From RI-92 sp037384645 (GTDB taxonomy: Bacteria; Pseudomonadota; Gammaproteobacteria; UBA6429; Thiohalophilaceae), in NCBI GenBank assembly GCA_037384645.1, contig JARRNT010000087.1, forward strand, positions 1 through 5,423: 5,423 nucleotides of DNA. The letters are read 5' to 3'. Position 1 is the stretch's first letter. Every line of letters starts with the position of its first letter. The translations under genes and the position numbers were made by a program. Positions 3,877-5,423 of the stretch are shown here, in pieces. Below the pieces are notes generated by a model. That model saw nothing but the letters and a program-made list of their open reading frames with translations. It had not been told where the DNA came from and made no database searches.

Positions 3877-5423
3877 ATGGGCTATTCATATACCGAGAAG
3901 AAGCGCATTCGTAAGTATTTTGGTAAGCAGGCAAACGTACTTTCCGTACCCGCGTTGCTGGCTATGCAGACCAATTCTTACAAGGCATTCCTGCAGGAAG
4001 ACGTTGACCCGGATCGACGTGCCGACAAGGGTTTGCAAGCCGCCTTCAAGTCCGTCTTCCCCATTACCAGCTATTCCGGCAATGCTGCGCTGGAATTCGT
4101 TAGTTTCCGCCTGGGCACGCCGACCTTCGACACCAAGGAATGCACCATGCGCGGGGTTACCTACGCGGCGCCGCTGCGGGTCAAGGTCCGCCTGGTGATT
4201 TACGACAAGGAATCCAAGAATCCGACGGTCAAGGACATCCGCGAACAGGAAGTCTACATGGGTGAAATGCCCCTGATGACCGAGACCGGCACCTTTATAA
4301 TTAATGGTACCGAGCGGGTGATCGTCTCCCAGCTCCACCGCTCGCCGGGTGTGTTCTTCGACCACGACCGTGGCAAGACCCACTCCTCAGGCAAACTCCT
4401 GTTTAATGCGCGGGTGATCCCCTATCGCGGCTCCTGGCTCGACTTCGAGTACGACCCCAAGGACTGCGTGTTCACTCGTATTGACCGCCGCCGCAAGCTG
4501 CCGGTCACCATCCTGCTCAAGGCCCTGGGCTTCAACGCCGAGCAGATCCTGGACATGTTCTTTGAGAAGAACACCTTTAATTTCACCAAGGATGGCATCA
4601 CCCTGGACCTGGTGCCGGAGCGCCTGCGCGGTGAGACCGCCAGCTTCGATATCGTGATCAAGGGCAAAACGCTCGTGGAAGAGGGCCGCCGCGTCACCGC
4701 GCGCCACATCCGCGAATTCGAAAACGCCGGGGTCAAAACCCTGGATGTGCCGAATGAATATGTTTATGGCAAGGTTCTGGCCCACGACGTGATCGACAAG
4801 GAATCCGGCGAGGTCGCCGTGGCGGCCAACACCACGATTACCGACGAGATCCTGGAAAAGTTAAAGGAACTCGGCCTCAAGCATTTCGAGACCATCTTCA
4901 CCAACGACCTGGATCACGGCCCGTTCATTTCCAAGACCCTGGAGATTGATCCGACCACCACCCAGCTGGAAGCCCAGGTCGAGATTTACCGCATGATGCG
5001 TCCGGGCGAGCCGCCCACCAAGGATGCCGCGGAAAACCTGTTTAACAACCTGTTCTTCAACGAAGAGCGCTATGACCTCTCCGCCGTCGGCCGCATGAAG
5101 TTCAATCGCCGCGTCGGCCGCAAGGAGATCACCGGTCCGGGTACCCTGAGCAACGAAGACATCATCGAAGTGCTCAAGGTGCTGATTGATATCCGAAACG
5201 GCAAGGGCAGTGTCGATGACATCGACCACCTGGGTAACCGCCGTATCCGTTCCGTTGGCGAGATGGCGGAAAACCAGTTCCGCGTCGGTCTGGTCCGGGT
5301 CGAGCGCGCCGTGAAGGAACGCCTGTCCCTGGCCGAATCCGAAAACCTGATGCCGCAGGAGCTGATCAATGCCAAGCCGGTATCCGCCGCGATCAAGGAA
5401 TTCTTCGGTTCCTCGCAGCTGTC
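3877..5423 (+). CDS. rpoB: RNA polymerase beta subunit RpoB (N-terminal part)
   Basis: RpoB with RpoC forms the catalytic core of RNA polymerase. The window holds codons 1-515 and two bases of the next; the gene (about 1340 codons in relatives) runs off the end. The start MGYSYTEKKRIRK matches E. coli MVYSYTEKKRIRK; AGAGGG at 3861-3866 precedes ATG by ten bases, and an in-frame GTG at 3856 is disfavoured by this alignment. Visible landmarks: the protrusion block NGTERVIVSQLHRSPGVFF (143-161), the first lobe with GSWLDFEYDPKD (185-196) and LVPERLRGETASFDI (245-259), then FTNDLDHGP (341-349), EIYRMMRPGEPPT (369-381), DDIDHLGNRRIRSVGE (447-462) and the start of rifampicin cluster I, FFGSSQL (509-515). 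All are intact, with no inserts or frameshift. Catalytic and RpoC-binding parts lie outside. Confidence 0.98.
   Translation, partial: MGYSYTEKKRIRKYFGKQANVLSVPALLAMQTNSYKAFLQEDVDPDRRADKGLQAAFKSVFPITSYSGNAALEFVSFRLGTPTFDTKECTMRGVTYAAPLRVKVRLVIYDKESKNPTVKDIREQEVYMGEMPLMTETGTFIINGTERVIVSQLHRSPGVFFDHDRGKTHSSGKLLFNARVIPYRGSWLDFEYDPKDCVFTRIDRRRKLPVTILLKALGFNAEQILDMFFEKNTFNFTKDGITLDLVPERLRGETASFDIVIKGKTLVEEGRRVTARHIREFENAGVKTLDVPNEYVYGKVLAHDVIDKESGEVAVAANTTITDEILEKLKELGLKHFETIFTNDLDHGPFISKTLEIDPTTTQLEAQVEIYRMMRPGEPPTKDAAENLFNNLFFNEERYDLSAVGRMKFNRRVGRKEITGPGTLSNEDIIEVLKVLIDIRNGKGSVDDIDHLGNRRIRSVGEMAENQFRVGLVRVERAVKERLSLAESENLMPQELINAKPVSAAIKEFFGSSQL

Noticed and set aside
3886..4383. Minus-strand open frame opposite the rpoB start, and similar ones at 4387-4785 and 4861-5229
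   Set aside because: They mirror the conserved rpoB frame and have no independent start signals or protein similarity that I recognise.
1..5423. A novel or accessory gene system
   Set aside because: Every protein-coding base belongs to a conserved housekeeping gene in its usual order; no mobile genes, arrays, or unknown proteins are present.

Overview
The window is a stretch of core bacterial chromosome carrying the translation/transcription cluster tuf - tRNA-Trp - secE - nusG - rplK - rplA - rplJ - rplL - rpoB, all on the + strand. Protein sequences (EF-Tu C-terminus, L11, L1, L10, L7/L12, RpoB) align by eye with gammaproteobacterial versions. The tRNA-Trp between tuf and secE matches the arrangement in Pseudomonas-type Gammaproteobacteria rather than Escherichia coli, where trpT lies elsewhere. 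The moderately GC-rich sequence suggests a non-enteric gammaproteobacterium. I cannot name a genus.

Layout: 1-171 is the last 56 codons of tuf. 172-258 holds two hairpins, the second terminator-like. 259-334 is a complete tRNA-Trp(CCA) with an encoded CCA end. secE (360-698) and nusG (712-1245) follow closely. An 80-base gap with two RNA-structure candidates precedes rplK (1326-1757), and rplA (1759-2451) starts one base after it. A structured leader of 225 bases precedes rplJ (2677-3204, TTG start). A hairpin-bearing gap of 78 bases precedes rplL (3283-3660). A gap of 216 bases, dominated by a very long imperfect stem, precedes rpoB (3877 to the window end). rpoB is cut after codon 515, just inside rifampicin-resistance cluster I.

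How the parts work together: EF-Tu delivers aminoacyl-tRNA; SecE is a subunit of the SecYEG membrane channel; NusG travels with RNA polymerase and links it to ribosomes or Rho; L11, L1, L10 and L7/L12 form the L1 stalk and the GTPase-associated stalk of the 50S subunit; RpoB is the polymerase beta subunit. The intergenic RNA structures are where the known autogenous controls (L1 on rplKA, L10-L12 on rplJL) and the rplL-rpoB processing/attenuation event would act.

I found no undescribed system, mobile gene, CRISPR array or foreign insert. The points worth a second look are RNA structures and start codons: a GGGGACAG/CTGTCCCC hairpin just ahead of the tRNA, a candidate L1-binding mimic before rplK, the multi-hairpin L10 leader, the TTG start of rplJ, and a stem of about 27 pairs between rplL and rpoB.
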